NCBI GenBank assembly: GCA_002478115.1 | Contig: DLMH01000067.1 | Coordinates: 1 to 19,613 of the forward strand | Source of the DNA: Candidatus Acidiferrum typicum | GTDB taxonomy: Bacteria > Acidobacteriota > Terriglobia > Acidiferrales > UBA7541 | DNA: 19,613 nucleotides | Reading direction: 5' to 3' | In this document: in pieces, positions 8,535 through 15,710 of the stretch | How the letters are laid out: every line of letters begins with the position of its first letter | How positions within the stretch are numbered: position 1 is the first letter of the stretch | Translations under genes and position numbers: made by a program | Notes under the pieces: generated by a model | What the model was told of the DNA's origin: nothing | The model's input: the letters and a program-made list of their open reading frames with translations, nothing else | Database searches by the model: none

Positions 8535-9725
8535 GTGGCGGAAACGATTCGGCGGGGAGTGCTGTTCGGCGGAGCGGCGACGGGTATTTTTGTGTTTGGC
8601 ATCGTGATGGCCGTGTTGGGGACACTGTTCGGATTGCCGGAGATGCGGGCGCGGCTGAAGATCGACCTGGCGCAACAGGGGAATGTGTTTCTGTTGCTCT
8701 ATGTGGGAATCCTGCTGGCAACGCTCGTTGCCGGGCCGGTGATTGATGCGATTGGGAACAAGGTCATTTTGGTAGCGTCGTCCGTACTGGTGGCGGCGGG
8801 CATGGCGGGGCTCGCGTACGCGCATTCCTTTGGCGGAGCCGCGATACCGGCGGTGCTGCTGGGATTGGGCGGTGGAGGATTGAACACGTCGACGAATGTG
8901 CTGGTGTCCGATTTGTACGGCGAGAAGCGCGGGCCGATGTTGAACTTGCTGGGAATTTTTTATGGAATTGGTGCACTGTGCATCCCTTTACTGGCAGCGG
9001 TGATTGCAGGACATTTCGCGATTGCGCCGCAGTTACTGTCTTGTGCGGGGCTGGCAGCAGCGTGCGCGCTGCTGTTTCTGGCGATGCACTTTCCCGCCGC
9101 GAGCGCGCCGCAAAGTTTTTCATGGCACGAGGCGCTGCGGGTGGCACGGTATCCCGGCGTGCTGGTGCTGGGATTTTTGTTGTTCTGCCAGTCGGGAAAT
9201 GAAGCGAGCATCGGCGGGTGGACGTCGACGTACGTGGGCGCTGCGGGACTGGGAGCACGAACGGCGACGCTGATCCTGGCGGGCTACTGGGCGGCGCTGA
9301 TGGCGGGGAGACTGGCGGTTTCGGGATTGCTGAAGTTTGTGGGAAAGCGGCAGTTGGTGCTGGCGAGCGGGGTGGGAGCGCTGATGGGAGCGGGGATTCT
9401 GTTGACTAACCGCTCGGAAGGGATGCTGGTGGCAGGGGTGTTGGTGATCGGGTTGTCGTACGCGGGCGTGTTTCCGACGGCGCTGGCGATTGCCGGGGAT
9501 GCCTACCGGAAAATGGCGGGGACGGTGTTTGGGTTGTTGTTCGCGATTGCGCTGGTGGGAGGTATGTCGTTTCCATGGGCGGTGGGACAGATTTCGCAGG
9601 GGCTGGGAGTGCGATTTGGGATGGTGGTACCGCTGGCGGGAGCGGCGGGGATTTGCGTTTTGGCGTGGAGGATTTTGAGGAGTGAGGCATTCGTTGCGGC
9701 GAGGCAAGGAGAGGGTAGTGAATAG
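8535..9725 (+). CDS. MFS sugar transporter, fucose-permease-like
   Basis: Inner-membrane carrier of 396 residues with about 11-12 hydrophobic segments, of normal MFS length. Features are a first helix LFGGAATGIFVFGIVMAVLG, the loop 2-3 motif GPVIDAIGNKVILVAS (G-x-x-x-D-x-x-G-x-K), the helix-4/5 region GLGGGGLNTSTNVLVSDLYG, and GYWAALMAGRLAVSGLL at the start of the C-terminal half. This arrangement recalls FucP/GlcP-like sugar permeases, so uptake of the mono- or disaccharide freed by the GH42 enzyme is likely. The start is a GTG at 8535 with GGAAAAGG upstream. It lies 275 bp after the PIG-L gene and 153 bp before the ROK gene. G-rich coding composition matches the GH42, SIS and ROK genes. The substrate is not determined by the sequence. 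Confidence 0.85.
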   Translation: MAETIRRGVLFGGAATGIFVFGIVMAVLGTLFGLPEMRARLKIDLAQQGNVFLLLYVGILLATLVAGPVIDAIGNKVILVASSVLVAAGMAGLAYAHSFGGAAIPAVLLGLGGGGLNTSTNVLVSDLYGEKRGPMLNLLGIFYGIGALCIPLLAAVIAGHFAIAPQLLSCAGLAAACALLFLAMHFPAASAPQSFSWHEALRVARYPGVLVLGFLLFCQSGNEASIGGWTSTYVGAAGLGARTATLILAGYWAALMAGRLAVSGLLKFVGKRQLVLASGVGALMGAGILLTNRSEGMLVAGVLVIGLSYAGVFPTALAIAGDAYRKMAGTVFGLLFAIALVGGMSFPWAVGQISQGLGVRFGMVVPLAGAAGICVLAWRILRSEAFVAARQGEGSE

Positions 9726-9732
9726 AAGAATG

Positions 9733-9759
9733 GATATCCGATATGAAATATCGGATATC
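9733..9759. repeat. Perfect 12-bp inverted repeat (hairpin or operator) between MFS and ROK genes
   Basis: GATATCCGATAT and its exact reverse complement ATATCGGATATC are separated by only GAA, eight bases after the MFS stop codon. RNA from it would form a 12-bp hairpin with a 3-nt loop. No T-run follows, so an intrinsic terminator is unlikely; an mRNA-stabilising hairpin or a protein-binding site fits better. Confidence 0.7.
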
Positions 9760-9878
9760 AGGAGACAGAAGCGGGGCTTCGGGAAATTGCGCGCCAGGAC
9801 GCGGCGGCAGAACAGTCACACTCCAATGGAAGCAAACGGGTGAGCGAGGTTCAAGATCGGGAAATTGGGAAGATCAAG

Positions 9879-10847
9879 ATGGCGGCGAATTACGTATTGG
9901 CGGTGGACTTGGGCGGGACAAAACTGGCGGTGGCGCTCGTGGACCGCAAGGGAAAGGTGCTGACGCAGAAGAATGCGATTGTGGACGGGAGTTCCACGCT
10001 GGCGCCGGTGAGGCAGATCGTGAAATTGGCGCGGGAATTGGTGGGCGGGAAGGGTGTTCGAGGAAAAATTGCGGGGGCAGGAGTGGCGGTGCCGGGACTG
10101 GTGCGGCGGGACGGAACTGTGTGGGCGCCGAATTTGCCGGGATGGAAGAGGATGGCGCTGGCGTGGCGATTGCATCAAGCGCTGGGAGTGCCGGTGGTGG
10201 TGGAGAGCGATCGGAACGCGGCGGTGCTGGGGGAAGCCTGGCGCGGGGCAGCGCGCGGGAAGAACGACGCGATTGTGCTGACGCTGGGAACGGGGATTGG
10301 CGCGGGAATTTTGAGCGGAGGGCGATTGGTGCGGGGTGCGCATGAATTGTCCGGGTGCGCGGGATGGATGGTGGTAACGGACGAGCATGGACCGGAGGTA
10401 CAAGGCGTTGGACAGTTGGAAGCGCTGACGGCGGGACCGGCGATCGCGAGCGCGGCAAAGAAGAAGTTAGCGGAGGGGGTCGGCGGATTGCTGGAAGAGA
10501 TTCCGGCGGAGGCGATCAACGCCTACGAAGTGGCAAAGGCCGCGCGACGCGGGGATAGCGTGTCGATCAAGGTGTATCTTGAGGCCGGACGGCTGCTGGG
10601 ATATGGCGTGGCGAATCTAGTGAGCTTGTTTGATCCGGAGATAGTGGTGATTGGAGGAGGGCTGGCGAAGGCGAGCGACTTGTTTCTGGATGCACTGCGG
10701 AAAGCCATGAAGGAACGGGCGCAGCCGATTGCGGGGAAACGGGTGCGCGTAGTGGCGAGCCGATTGGGGGGCAAGGCGAATTTGTTGGGGGTGGCCTGGG
10801 AGGCAAGGAGAAGGGGCGATGAAGGACCTGGAAACGGCAAGCAATGA
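9879..10847 (+). CDS. ROK family protein (sugar kinase-like) lacking the ExGH and zinc motifs
   Basis: Cytoplasmic protein of 322 residues, usual for a ROK kinase. I prefer the ATG at 9879, which has GGGAAG seven bases upstream and puts the phosphate-binding motif VDLGGTKLAVALVD at residues 9-22; an in-frame GTG at 9840 would add 13 residues. Asp111 in ESDRNAAVLGEAW is the expected catalytic base, and LTLGTGIGAGILSGG at 134-148 is the ATP-binding segment. Two hallmarks are altered. The sugar-binding ExGH is CAGW (Cys160, Trp163) in LSGCAGWM. The CxCGxxGCxE zinc site is missing; the matching stretch reads DEHGPEVQGVGQLEA. There is no N-terminal helix-turn-helix, so it is not a ROK repressor. 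It closes the sugar locus and may phosphorylate an unusual sugar, or have lost activity. Confidence 0.85.
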   Translation: MAANYVLAVDLGGTKLAVALVDRKGKVLTQKNAIVDGSSTLAPVRQIVKLARELVGGKGVRGKIAGAGVAVPGLVRRDGTVWAPNLPGWKRMALAWRLHQALGVPVVVESDRNAAVLGEAWRGAARGKNDAIVLTLGTGIGAGILSGGRLVRGAHELSGCAGWMVVTDEHGPEVQGVGQLEALTAGPAIASAAKKKLAEGVGGLLEEIPAEAINAYEVAKAARRGDSVSIKVYLEAGRLLGYGVANLVSLFDPEIVVIGGGLAKASDLFLDALRKAMKERAQPIAGKRVRVVASRLGGKANLLGVAWEARRRGDEGPGNGKQ

Positions 10848-11018
10848 ACAGCGAGCAGGAAGGGTTCGCCACTGTCTGTCCCGCAGCCGCGGTCAATTGC
10901 TTTTATAGAACTAATCGGGAGTTGACCGAGACACGCTCTCCCGTTCGTAGGTGTAAACGCCTGATTGCGACAGCCGACGGAGTGGGTTTCGTAGAAGGTA
11001 AAGTCGAGACACAGGATT
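10848..11018. other. Intergenic space between convergent genes
   Basis: This 171 bp stretch separates the ROK gene and the convergent MFS gene. Weak inverted repeats occur (CGGGAG/CTCCCG at 10916-10943 and a 5-bp stem at 10949-10962), none followed by a T-run. No gene is supported. Confidence 0.4.
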
Positions 11019-12293
11019 TCACTCTCCTTGGGACTCGACGCGCACGCCCAGCCACAACATTCCCGCCACCACCGCGAGTCCTGCGGTGAGCGACAATGCA
11101 GTTTCCCAGCCGATACGTTCCGCGAGCCATGGCGTGAGCGCGGGCGAAACCATGCCGCCAAGGTTACTGCCAAAGTTCATCGTGCCACCCGCGATGCCGC
11201 TCCGTTCACCGGAGAGTTGGGTCATCGTTGCCCAGAAGGGGCCCTCGGTGCACAACACCAGTACAGTGCACGCAGTGAGTGCAGCCACGGCAACCAGCGG
11301 ACTTGGCGTACGAGCGCCAATCACAAGGCAGATGGCCGCGGCGCAGAGGGCCACGAGCGGGACGATGCGACGTCCCCAGTTCGCGCCCCATCGGATCACA
11401 GCCGCGTCGGAGCAAACACCGCCCAGCGGGATGGCGAACATAGTCGCTATCCATGGCAGTGCGGTGAAGCTGGCAGCCTTGAGCACCTCGAAGTGACGCA
11501 CCTGGACCAGATACAGATAGAACCAGAAGACGAAGATGTATCCCAGATAGCCCTGCAGCAGGTAGCTGGCGGAGAGGAACCAGAAACTTCGTGAGCGCAA
11601 CGGTTGAGCGAACTCGTTCAATGATCCGGCACCAACGGGTGTCGCGGTTGCCTCGTGTCCATTTGAAAGCCCGGGCGAATGAAGTTGCCGCGGCGCGAAC
11701 CGCCACCACAGCAACCCGCCAGCAGCACTAATTGAAGCCGCCACGCCTAACGCTGTGCGCCAGCCGTAGTGGCTGGTGATGGGCGCCAGCAGCAGCGGCG
11801 CGACCGCCGATCCCACGCCGACGCTCGCCAGCACCAGGCTGTTAGCCCTCGCTTGCAAGCGCGGCGGCATGGTGATGGCGATGGTTCTGCCCGACGTGGG
11901 GTAAGTGGGCGCGGCAACTACGCCAAACATTGTGCGGATGAGCCATAGTTGCGGAATAAACATGGCTAGCCCGAATCCACGCCATCCGATCAACCCCGTT
12001 AGAGCGGTAAGCAGCGTCCATCCCGTGCAAAGGACCAGGAAGATCTTGCGGGCACTGACGCGGTCTGCTAGTTGGCCCGAGGGCACTTGAAATAAGGTGT
12101 ACCCAACTAGGAACGCGCTGAACACCGTCCCCATCTGCGCCTGTGTTAGCCCGAATTCCCTCATCATGTTGGGAGCCACTACGGTTACGGCCACGCGGCA
12201 TAAATACCCCGCGGAAGTCACGGCCATCAGTAGTAGCACGAGGCGTTTACTCATGGATGCCAGTAGGGGTGCTGTCGCACGGACTGCTCTCAT
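11019..12293 (-). CDS. MFS transporter, anion:cation symporter (ACS)-like
   Basis: Inner-membrane carrier of 424 residues with about 12 hydrophobic segments. I chose the start at 12293 because its ATG overlaps the TGA of the upstream GNAT gene (ATGA), a common coupling signal; the open frame continues 42 codons upstream, but that stretch is Arg/Pro-rich and overlaps the acetyltransferase. MSKRL at 12254 is an alternative start. Supporting motifs: the first helix region LVLLLMAVTSAGYLCRVAV with APNMMREFGLT after it, the loop 2-3 motif SGQLADRVSARKI, and the helix-4 region GVVAAPTYPTSGRTIAITMP. The C-terminal half begins near RSFWFLSASYLLQGYLGYIF. The layout resembles ACS-family importers of organic anions such as hexuronates or phthalate-like acids. 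The substrate is unknown. Confidence 0.88.
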   Translation of the reverse strand: MRAVRATAPLLASMSKRLVLLLMAVTSAGYLCRVAVTVVAPNMMREFGLTQAQMGTVFSAFLVGYTLFQVPSGQLADRVSARKIFLVLCTGWTLLTALTGLIGWRGFGLAMFIPQLWLIRTMFGVVAAPTYPTSGRTIAITMPPRLQARANSLVLASVGVGSAVAPLLLAPITSHYGWRTALGVAASISAAGGLLWWRFAPRQLHSPGLSNGHEATATPVGAGSLNEFAQPLRSRSFWFLSASYLLQGYLGYIFVFWFYLYLVQVRHFEVLKAASFTALPWIATMFAIPLGGVCSDAAVIRWGANWGRRIVPLVALCAAAICLVIGARTPSPLVAVAALTACTVLVLCTEGPFWATMTQLSGERSGIAGGTMNFGSNLGGMVSPALTPWLAERIGWETALSLTAGLAVVAGMLWLGVRVESQGE

Positions 12294-12745
12294 GGGAGGC
12301 TTTTGTGCAAGATGAGTTCCGAGTGGCCCGGCACGACGTAATCGTGGAGTTCGCCGACGAACTCGTACCCGTGACGGCGATACAGCTGCTGCGCTCCTTG
12401 GTTGAACGACGACACGCACAAGAAAATGTGTCCGCGGCCTGCAAAGTGCTCCTCGGCAAAGCGCAGAAGTCGTGATCCAACGCCTTGCCCGCGCGCGTCC
12501 CCCGCAACGGCGATGGAAGCGATGTAAGGCGATCCCGCCAGACCGTAGGAGGCCAGCAGAATGAAACCGACCGGCAGATCCTCAGTCCGAGCAACAAAAA
12601 GCTCAGTGCCAGGACGCACCAGCGCCGCGCGGCATTCCTCAAGATAGCGGCATAGCGTGATCCAAGGCTCGGTCGAAGCCATCACGCGGGCGCACCATTC
12701 ATAGTCATCCGGTGCGGCAGCCTCGATGTGGAGCGATGTCCCCAT
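12290..12745 (-). CDS. GNAT family N-acetyltransferase
   Basis: Cytoplasmic acyl-CoA-dependent acetyltransferase of 151 residues, the standard length for a single GNAT fold. Motif A, the acetyl-CoA pyrophosphate loop, is clear: IAVAGDARGQGVGSRLL, with RGQGVG at residues 85-90. Motif B follows as NQGAQQLYRRHGYEFVGEL at about 115-133. The acceptor substrate cannot be told; small molecules, antibiotics or protein N-termini are all possible in this family. The ribosome site is weak (GAATAAGA before the ATG), possibly because it was once translated from an upstream gene whose stub remains 29 bp away. Its stop codon overlaps the start of the MFS gene by the ATGA arrangement, so the two are cotranscribed. 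Confidence 0.88.
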   Translation of the reverse strand: MGTSLHIEAAAPDDYEWCARVMASTEPWITLCRYLEECRAALVRPGTELFVARTEDLPVGFILLASYGLAGSPYIASIAVAGDARGQGVGSRLLRFAEEHFAGRGHIFLCVSSFNQGAQQLYRRHGYEFVGELHDYVVPGHSELILHKSLP

Positions 12746-12774
12746 TCTTATTCGCAGCGTTGCTATTCGACAGA

Positions 12775-12915
12775 CTAAAAGATGCTGCGGATGACGCTGC
12801 CTTCGTCGCGCACGGCGGCACCATCGGTTGCTGTGGTCTGGGCACTGGCTACGAGAATGACCACTGCAGCGACTTCTTCCGTCGTCTTGAAGCGTTTGAG
12901 GAGCGAAGTCCGCAT
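12775..12915 (-). pseudogene. 3' stub of a short-chain dehydrogenase/reductase gene
   Basis: Reading - strand codons from 12915 gives MRTSLLKRFKTTEEVAAVV, then VASAQTTATDGAAVRDEG, SVIRSIF and a TAG at 12775-12777. This is the typical SDR C-terminus (R-x-TSLLxRF-x-TxEEVAxxVxxLAS...ATxGAAxRVDGG). The canonical VDGG is decayed to RDEG. The Rossmann fold and the Ser-Tyr-Lys active site are absent. It lies 29 bp before the GNAT start, suggesting a former SDR-GNAT-MFS operon. Confidence 0.7.
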
Positions 12916-13132
12916 CATTGCGAGAAAAAATACTTTTCGAGTAGCGATTTCGTTGCCGACGTTCTCAAGCTGAATCTCAAGGCGAACATTGTCCTTGATG
13001 CGGAACGACGATTCTGCGCTTCTTATCGATACCGACAGCGTCGGCTTGAGAGGTTACTTTTGATCTTGACCCGACGAAAGTGATGAGCCGAGAGCAACCG
13101 CAAACAAAACAAATTGAGATCACAGCTTCCAT
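12916..13132 (-). pseudogene. Remnant of an unidentified gene fused to the SDR stub
   Basis: In the same frame as the SDR stub, the bases upstream (about 12919-13053) encode LKPTLSVSIRSAESSF, then RIKDNVRLEIQLENVGNEI and ATRKVFF. This looks like part of a beta-sandwich protein and is not SDR-like. The frame closes upstream at a TAA (13054-13056). An ATG at 13130-13132 starts a second frame with a short hydrophobic stretch (MEAVISICFVCGCSRLITFV) that could be the original leader, displaced by a frameshift. I do not recognise the family with certainty. Confidence 0.4.
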
Positions 13133-13302
13133 CGTGCTCTGAGTTTACGCCAGATTGAACCCGAAATGAAGGGATTGTGTGGATAATTGGCGCGGTTTCG
13201 CCATAACACGCACAGCCCTTAATGGGCGGGTAACTTCGCGAGTCGTCGGCCATTCGAAGGCAATTTGACGAGCAGCAACCAGCCAACCTTCTAGCGGACG
13301 CC
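13133..13302. other. Non-coding stretch next to the intron remnant
   Basis: About 170 bases with no convincing gene, RNA or repeat. On the - strand it would be the DNA just downstream of the group II intron 3' end and upstream of the remnant beginning near 13132. Confidence 0.35.
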
Positions 13303-13336
13303 GTAGGGACGGTCATGACTGGTCGCTCCCCCGGAC

Positions 13337-13368
13337 GGATCCGTACGCGCTTCTACGCATACGGCTCC
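13337..13368 (-). ncRNA. Degenerate group II intron domain V
   Basis: On the - strand GGAGCCGTATGCG pairs with CGCGTACGGATCC around a short TAGAAG loop. The GAGCCGTAT...GTACGG-TC frame and the position just after the maturase match bacterial group II domain V, with the AGC catalytic triad at the 5' side. It is a few bases shorter than usual: I cannot see the GNRA tetraloop or the two-nucleotide bulge, and one pair (G with A) is broken. It is therefore probably inactive. Confidence 0.6.
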
Positions 13369-13404
13369 CACCTTGGATGAGTGGCGAGGAATCGCCCTAT
13401 AGGA

Positions 13405-13958
13405 TTAAGGATGCAAAACGCGGGGGACTGGAAGCCACTGCGTGAAGATCGGGATTAGCCGATCCCACGACAGGCGTCGTTGACTGCGTCGGCGCAAAAT
13501 GAGCCACCACAGTCGCTGCAAGGGTTGCCCGAAGACACTCAGCCGGTCGATGTTGCCCGAGCCGCATGGTAGCGGTAATAGCCGGTAACAACCTTTCGTA
13601 GCTATACCCATACACCGACTTCGGCAATTGGTTCATGCATTCGGCGATGGAGTTCCGCCTTGGTTGCGTTCAGCTTGGCCACAATGCGCTTCTTCGCCGT
13701 TTTCCGCCAGACGGTGAATGCTCCATTGCTCCGGCGCTTCCCGCAGTAGTGCGAGAAGCCCAGGAACGTAAAGGTCTCCGGTTTTCGTTCACCACGCCCT
13801 TCCCGGTCTTGTGCGGCGACCCGTCCAAACTCGATCAGCCGGGTTTTCTCCGGATGTAGTTCCAGTCCAAAGTTGGCCAATCGTTCCCGAAATGCTTCCA
13901 GGAATCGCTCGGCTTCCATTGGGTTTTCGATGAACTTCATCCTCCATTCGTGGCCCAC
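13405..13958 (-). pseudogene. Group II intron reverse transcriptase/maturase, truncated and broken
   Basis: The - strand encodes the end of the RT (EAERFLEAFRERLANFGLEL, then HPEKTRLIEFGR and FTFLGFSHYCGK) and the maturase-specific (GIIM) domain. After PIAEVGVW an in-frame stop (TAG, 13602-13604) interrupts what should read VWLRKVVTGYYRYHA. The DNA there is GTATGG followed by GTATAG, which looks like a 6-bp tandem duplication that made the stop. About 40 bases further a single-base deletion (near 13558-13562) shifts the frame. It then runs as LSVFGQPLQRLWWLILRRRS and ends WLPVPRVLHP before the stop at 13405. The catalytic YADD part and everything N-terminal to it are missing. Only about 180 of the usual 400-600 residues remain. 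Confidence 0.75.
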
Positions 13959-14082
13959 GTTGGCTTCTTAGGGGCGAACGTACAGGATGGCGACCGGAGA
14001 TCGGCAACTGCCATTGGTCGGTCCACTGGGAAACTCGTCCCCAAGGTAAATCGCCGATCCATGATTGACCACGCGATTGCAG

Positions 14083-14211
14083 TCATCCCATGACAACAAG
14101 GCCCGCAGCATCCAGGGGCTCTGGTCTTGCGACTCGCAGAAATAGAGGTTCGGCATAGACCTTGAGTTTCCTGTGGTGATCTGCACCAACAAAATAATAC
14201 GAACGGCCTAG
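14083..14211 (-). pseudogene. 3' part of a short gene interrupted by the IS701 element
   Basis: The - strand frame GRSYYFVGADHHRKL, KVYAEPLFLRVARPEPL and DAAGLVVMG ends in TGA at 14083-14085. When the IS and one target duplicate are removed, this frame joins exactly to the ATG-led frame at 15759. The restored product would be 57 residues. No family is recognised, and the part beyond 14083 may once have been coding in another frame. Confidence 0.4.
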
Positions 14212-14229
14212 TACTACTGTGTCATAAAA
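14212..14229 (+). repeat. IS left terminal inverted repeat
   Basis: TACTACTGTGTCATAAAA, exact reverse complement of 15693-15710. Confidence 0.9.
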
Positions 14230-14289
14230 TAGCACGGGCTTTATTTTTTCAGCGGCGGGGTTGCTTCCTAGCCTGGTAGTCTTGTGGGC

Positions 14290-15606
14290 ATGAGCGCTTC
14301 TTCTTCGGCGCCAGGCATGCAACAACGCTTTGCGGCCTATCTGGATAGCCTGGCGCGAGCCGCAGGGCACGCCGATCGAGCCGTACCTCTGGAATCCTAC
14401 TGCACGGGTCTACTACTCCCCGGCGAACGCAAGAGTGTCGAGCCTATGGCCGCGCGATTGGCTCCCGAGGACGTGCGACGCGTGCATCAATCTCTCCATC
14501 ATTTCGTAGCGAACGCGCCGTGGAGTGATGAGGCCCTGCTCGAGAAGGTGCTGCACTCCGTCCTGCCGGTGATGAAGCGAAACGGAGCGGTGGTGGCCTG
14601 GATCGTGGACGACACGGGTTTCGTCAAGAAAGGAACTCACTCCGTTGGGGTCGTGCGACAGTACTGCGGACAGGTGGGCAAGCAAGAAAATTGCCGGGTG
14701 GCCGTGAGTTTGTCGTTGGCGACCGAACAAGCCAGTCTCCCGATCGCGTGGCGTCTGTACTTGCCAGAGATTTGGGCAAAGGATCGTAAGCGACGCAAGG
14801 AGACGGGCATTCCGCGAGAGATCACCTTTGCCACCAAGCCGGCAATCGCGCTTCAGCAGGTTCGGAAAGCAGTGCAGGAAGAAGTCATAACAGCGCCGGT
14901 GTTGGCGGATGCCGCCTATGGCAACGATAGTCGGTTTCGAGAAGGACTCACCGAACTGGGTTTAGAGTATGTCGTCGGTGTTCAGAAATCCACAACCGTC
15001 TGGAGGGCTGGAAAAGCTCCGCTGCCCGCAAAGCGTTGGAAGGGGATGGGACGCCGGCCGAAATTGCTGCGCCGGGACAAACAACATCAACCGATTTCCC
15101 TGAAACAACTGGCGGAGTCCTTGCCACCAAGCGCTTGGAAACATGTTTTCTGGCGTGAGGGGACCAAACAGAAACTCCGTTCCCGCTTTACGGCGCTGTG
15201 TGTTCGCGTTGCTCATCGGGATTATTGGCGAAGCGAACTCCCTGCGGAAGAATGGTTGCTGATCGAATGGCCCACCGAGGAGAGCGAACCGACAAAGTAT
15301 TGGCTCGCCACCCTGCCGGCCGATAGCAAACTCGCGGTGTTGGTGAAATTGGCCAAGCATCGTTGGATCATTGAACGGGATTACGAAGAGCTGAAGCAAG
15401 AACTGGGATTAGGACACTATGAAGGTCGCGGTTGGCGAGGATTTCATCATCACGCCACGCTGTGTATCGCCGCATACGGCTTCCTGGTAGCGGAGAGAAG
15501 TCGTTTTTCCCCCTCTGCTCGAGCCGGCCACCTGGACCTACGCACCCAGAAGATTCCGCCCGACTTCCAACCCCGCGGCTCGTCGCATTCGCGCCGAACG
15601 GCATAA
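14290..15606 (+). CDS. IS701-family DDE transposase, C-terminus frameshifted
   Basis: Cuts and joins the IS ends. The ATG at 14290 is preferred over a GTG two codons upstream; the product is 438 residues. The DDE triad is visible: Asp in AWIVDDTGFVKKG (about residue 107-108), Asp in VLADAAYGND (about 207) and Glu in IERDYEELKQELGLGHYEGR (about 366-371), all in IS701-style contexts. In this frame the protein ends at 15604-15606 with an unlikely tail (PRGSSHSRRTA). In the +1-shifted frame the sequence continues ARRIRAERHNPHSIATLR and LLKQLSCCPFCC, the usual end of these transposases, to a TGA at 15698-15700 inside the right repeat. A small indel near 15570-15590 is therefore likely. The catalytic core is intact, so partial or full activity remains possible. 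Confidence 0.88.
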   Translation: MSASSSAPGMQQRFAAYLDSLARAAGHADRAVPLESYCTGLLLPGERKSVEPMAARLAPEDVRRVHQSLHHFVANAPWSDEALLEKVLHSVLPVMKRNGAVVAWIVDDTGFVKKGTHSVGVVRQYCGQVGKQENCRVAVSLSLATEQASLPIAWRLYLPEIWAKDRKRRKETGIPREITFATKPAIALQQVRKAVQEEVITAPVLADAAYGNDSRFREGLTELGLEYVVGVQKSTTVWRAGKAPLPAKRWKGMGRRPKLLRRDKQHQPISLKQLAESLPPSAWKHVFWREGTKQKLRSRFTALCVRVAHRDYWRSELPAEEWLLIEWPTEESEPTKYWLATLPADSKLAVLVKLAKHRWIIERDYEELKQELGLGHYEGRGWRGFHHHATLCIAAYGFLVAERSRFSPSARAGHLDLRTQKIPPDFQPRGSSHSRRTA

Positions 15607-15692
15607 TCCACACTCGATCGCCACACTCCGAATCCAGCTTGCAAGATTTCTGCTCAAACAACTCAGCTGCTGCCCATTCTGCTGCTCACGTC

Positions 15693-15710
15693 TTTTATGA
15701 CACAGTAGTA
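15693..15710 (-). repeat. IS right terminal inverted repeat
   Basis: TTTTATGACACAGTAGTA, exact reverse complement of 14212-14229. It also contains the stop codon (15698-15700) of the reconstructed transposase frame. Confidence 0.9.

Larger units (their letters stand above)
13303..13958 (-). mobile_element. 3' fragment of a degenerate group II intron
   Basis: On the - strand this holds, in the correct order, the C-terminal part of an intron-encoded maturase (13405-13958), a domain V-like hairpin (13337-13368) and a short domain VI-like tail ending in CTAC at about 13303. The 5' half of the intron and the catalytic reverse transcriptase domain are absent. The maturase frame is broken, so the fragment is immobile. 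The left boundary is inferred from the usual AC/AY 3' end of these introns. Confidence 0.7.
14212..15710 (+). mobile_element. IS701-family insertion sequence, complete
   Basis: A 1499-bp element with perfect 18-bp terminal inverted repeats (TACTACTGTGTCATAAAA at the left, its reverse complement at the right), extended to 21 bp by the flanking TAG/CTA. It carries one DDE transposase gene nearly filling it. The flanking tetramers CTAG (14208-14211) and CTAA (15711-15714) both fit the YTAR target duplication typical of IS701 but differ by one base. Confidence 0.85.

Noticed and set aside
10916..10962. Inverted repeats as terminator between the convergent ROK and MFS genes
   Set aside because: Stems are only 5-6 bp, one with a 16-base loop, and no T-run follows on either strand.
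10844..11089. Possible 81-residue + strand ORF overlapping the ROK stop codon
   Set aside because: It runs into the 3' end of the convergent MFS gene, has low-complexity Pro/Arg at its end and no recognisable motif; the ATGA-like overlap with the ROK stop is probably chance.
12294..12419. N-terminal extension of the MFS gene by 42 codons
   Set aside because: The extension is Arg/Pro-rich, lies inside the GNAT gene and precedes the ATGA coupling start, which is more credible.
12712..13083. 123-residue + strand ORF
   Set aside because: It is antisense to the SDR stub and the GNAT start; the - strand reading has clear SDR motifs, so this is a shadow.
13303..14208. CRISPR array, tRNA or integron attachment site in the repeat-rich region
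   Set aside because: No regularly spaced repeats, cloverleaf or attC-like structure is visible; the content is explained by the intron and IS remnants.
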